NCBI RefSeq assembly: GCF_015694425.1
Contig: NZ_JADQDN010000017.1
Location: forward strand, 1-52,031
Direction of reading: 5' to 3'
Length of the DNA stretch: 52,031 bases
Source: Microvirga terrestris
Lineage (GTDB): Bacteria; Pseudomonadota; Alphaproteobacteria; Rhizobiales; Beijerinckiaceae
Position numbers and translations under genes: made by a program. The notes beneath the pieces are model-generated. The model was not told where the DNA came from. It saw only the letters and a list, made by a program, of their open reading frames with translations, and made no database searches. Positions 51,923-52,031 of the stretch are shown here, one piece after another (the first letter of the stretch is position 1; every line of letters starts with the position of its first letter).

Positions 51923-51958
51923 CGAAGAAGGCCCGGGTGTTGACCCGGGCCTTCTTCG
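51923..51958. terminator. Terminator at the end of the outer-membrane protein gene
   Basis: CGAAGAAGGCCCGGGT (51923-51938) and ACCCGGGCCTTCTTCG (51943-51958) form a 16-bp stem with a GTTG loop, just downstream of the minus-strand gene that enters from the right edge. Confidence 0.8.
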
Positions 51959-51980
51959 TCGATCGCCGAGGCGAAGGATC

Positions 51981-52031
51981 TTAGTAGGTGCCGAAGCGGA
52001 AGTTCAGGCCGGCGCGAACCACACCGAAGTC
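51981..52031 (-). CDS. C-terminus of an outer-membrane beta-barrel protein (partial)
   Basis: Minus strand, only the last 16 codons are in the window, ending with TAA at 51983-51981. The residues DFGVVRAGLNFRFGTY form an amphipathic terminal beta strand with an aromatic last residue, as in Omp25/RopB-type porin-like barrels of Rhizobiales. The rest lies beyond 52031; the family is a guess from this strand. Confidence 0.55.
   Translation of the reverse strand, partial: DFGVVRAGLNFRFGTY

Overview
This window is chromosomal DNA of a high-GC alphaproteobacterium of the order Hyphomicrobiales (Rhizobiales), most like Methylobacteriaceae of the Microvirga/Methylobacterium type. That placement rests on BA14K, DUF1236, extensin-like and DUF2842 proteins, a glnB-glnA pair, and the tig-clpP-clpX-lon-hupB order. 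It is inferred from protein families; no rRNA gene is present.

Layout. 1-2099 (minus) is the N-terminal 699 codons of a large RTX-type secreted protein that runs off the left edge. 2401-3344 is the rplM-rpsI operon. 3639-7273 holds metabolic genes: a glutathione S-transferase, a divergent thioesterase/CoA-binding pair, a VOC protein, and O-acetylhomoserine sulfhydrylase. 7349-11039 holds an orphan ParA ATPase, heme A synthase and several small envelope or zinc-ribbon proteins. 11204-14913 is a three-gene signalling operon (periplasmic molybdopterin-fold protein, membrane histidine kinase, LuxR-type response regulator). 15305-18655 holds cell-envelope genes (BA14K protein, L,D-transpeptidase, extensin-like protein) and two unknowns. 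18832-21108 is a Cdc48/VAT-like double AAA ATPase, followed by a secreted protein with an internal duplication. 22005-23827 is a MarR-GNAT fusion regulator coupled to an EamA exporter, with a clear palindromic operator. 23899-29959 is a complete dipeptide ABC importer operon with a small secreted cysteine-containing protein embedded in it; an ArgE-like deacetylase and a Ser/Thr dehydratase-like enzyme follow.

32492-34933 encodes an AI-2E-family membrane protein fused to a GAF domain. 34958-37113 is an ABC-2 exporter. 37862-39385 is a tRNA-Pro to tRNA-Val interval with a beheaded DUF4142 gene and a frameshifted DUF1003 gene, a small decayed zone that looks like an old integration scar. 39467-46164 is the hupB-lon-clpX-clpP-tig protein quality-control cluster. 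tRNA-Leu, a multicopper-oxidase-fold protein that has lost most copper ligands, the Nnr metabolite-repair enzyme and glnB-glnA close the main part. The right edge carries a small possibly frameshifted gene and the last 16 codons of an outer-membrane beta-barrel protein.

Most of the window is ordinary conserved chromosome. The parts most worth a second look are the molybdopterin-fold/kinase/regulator operon, the secreted protein inside the dipeptide operon, the AI-2E-GAF fusion, the copper-less oxidase, the bacterial Cdc48 homologue, and the mosaic RTX protein with a hairpin over its ribosome binding site. No CRISPR array, insertion sequence, transposase, integrase or rRNA gene was seen.
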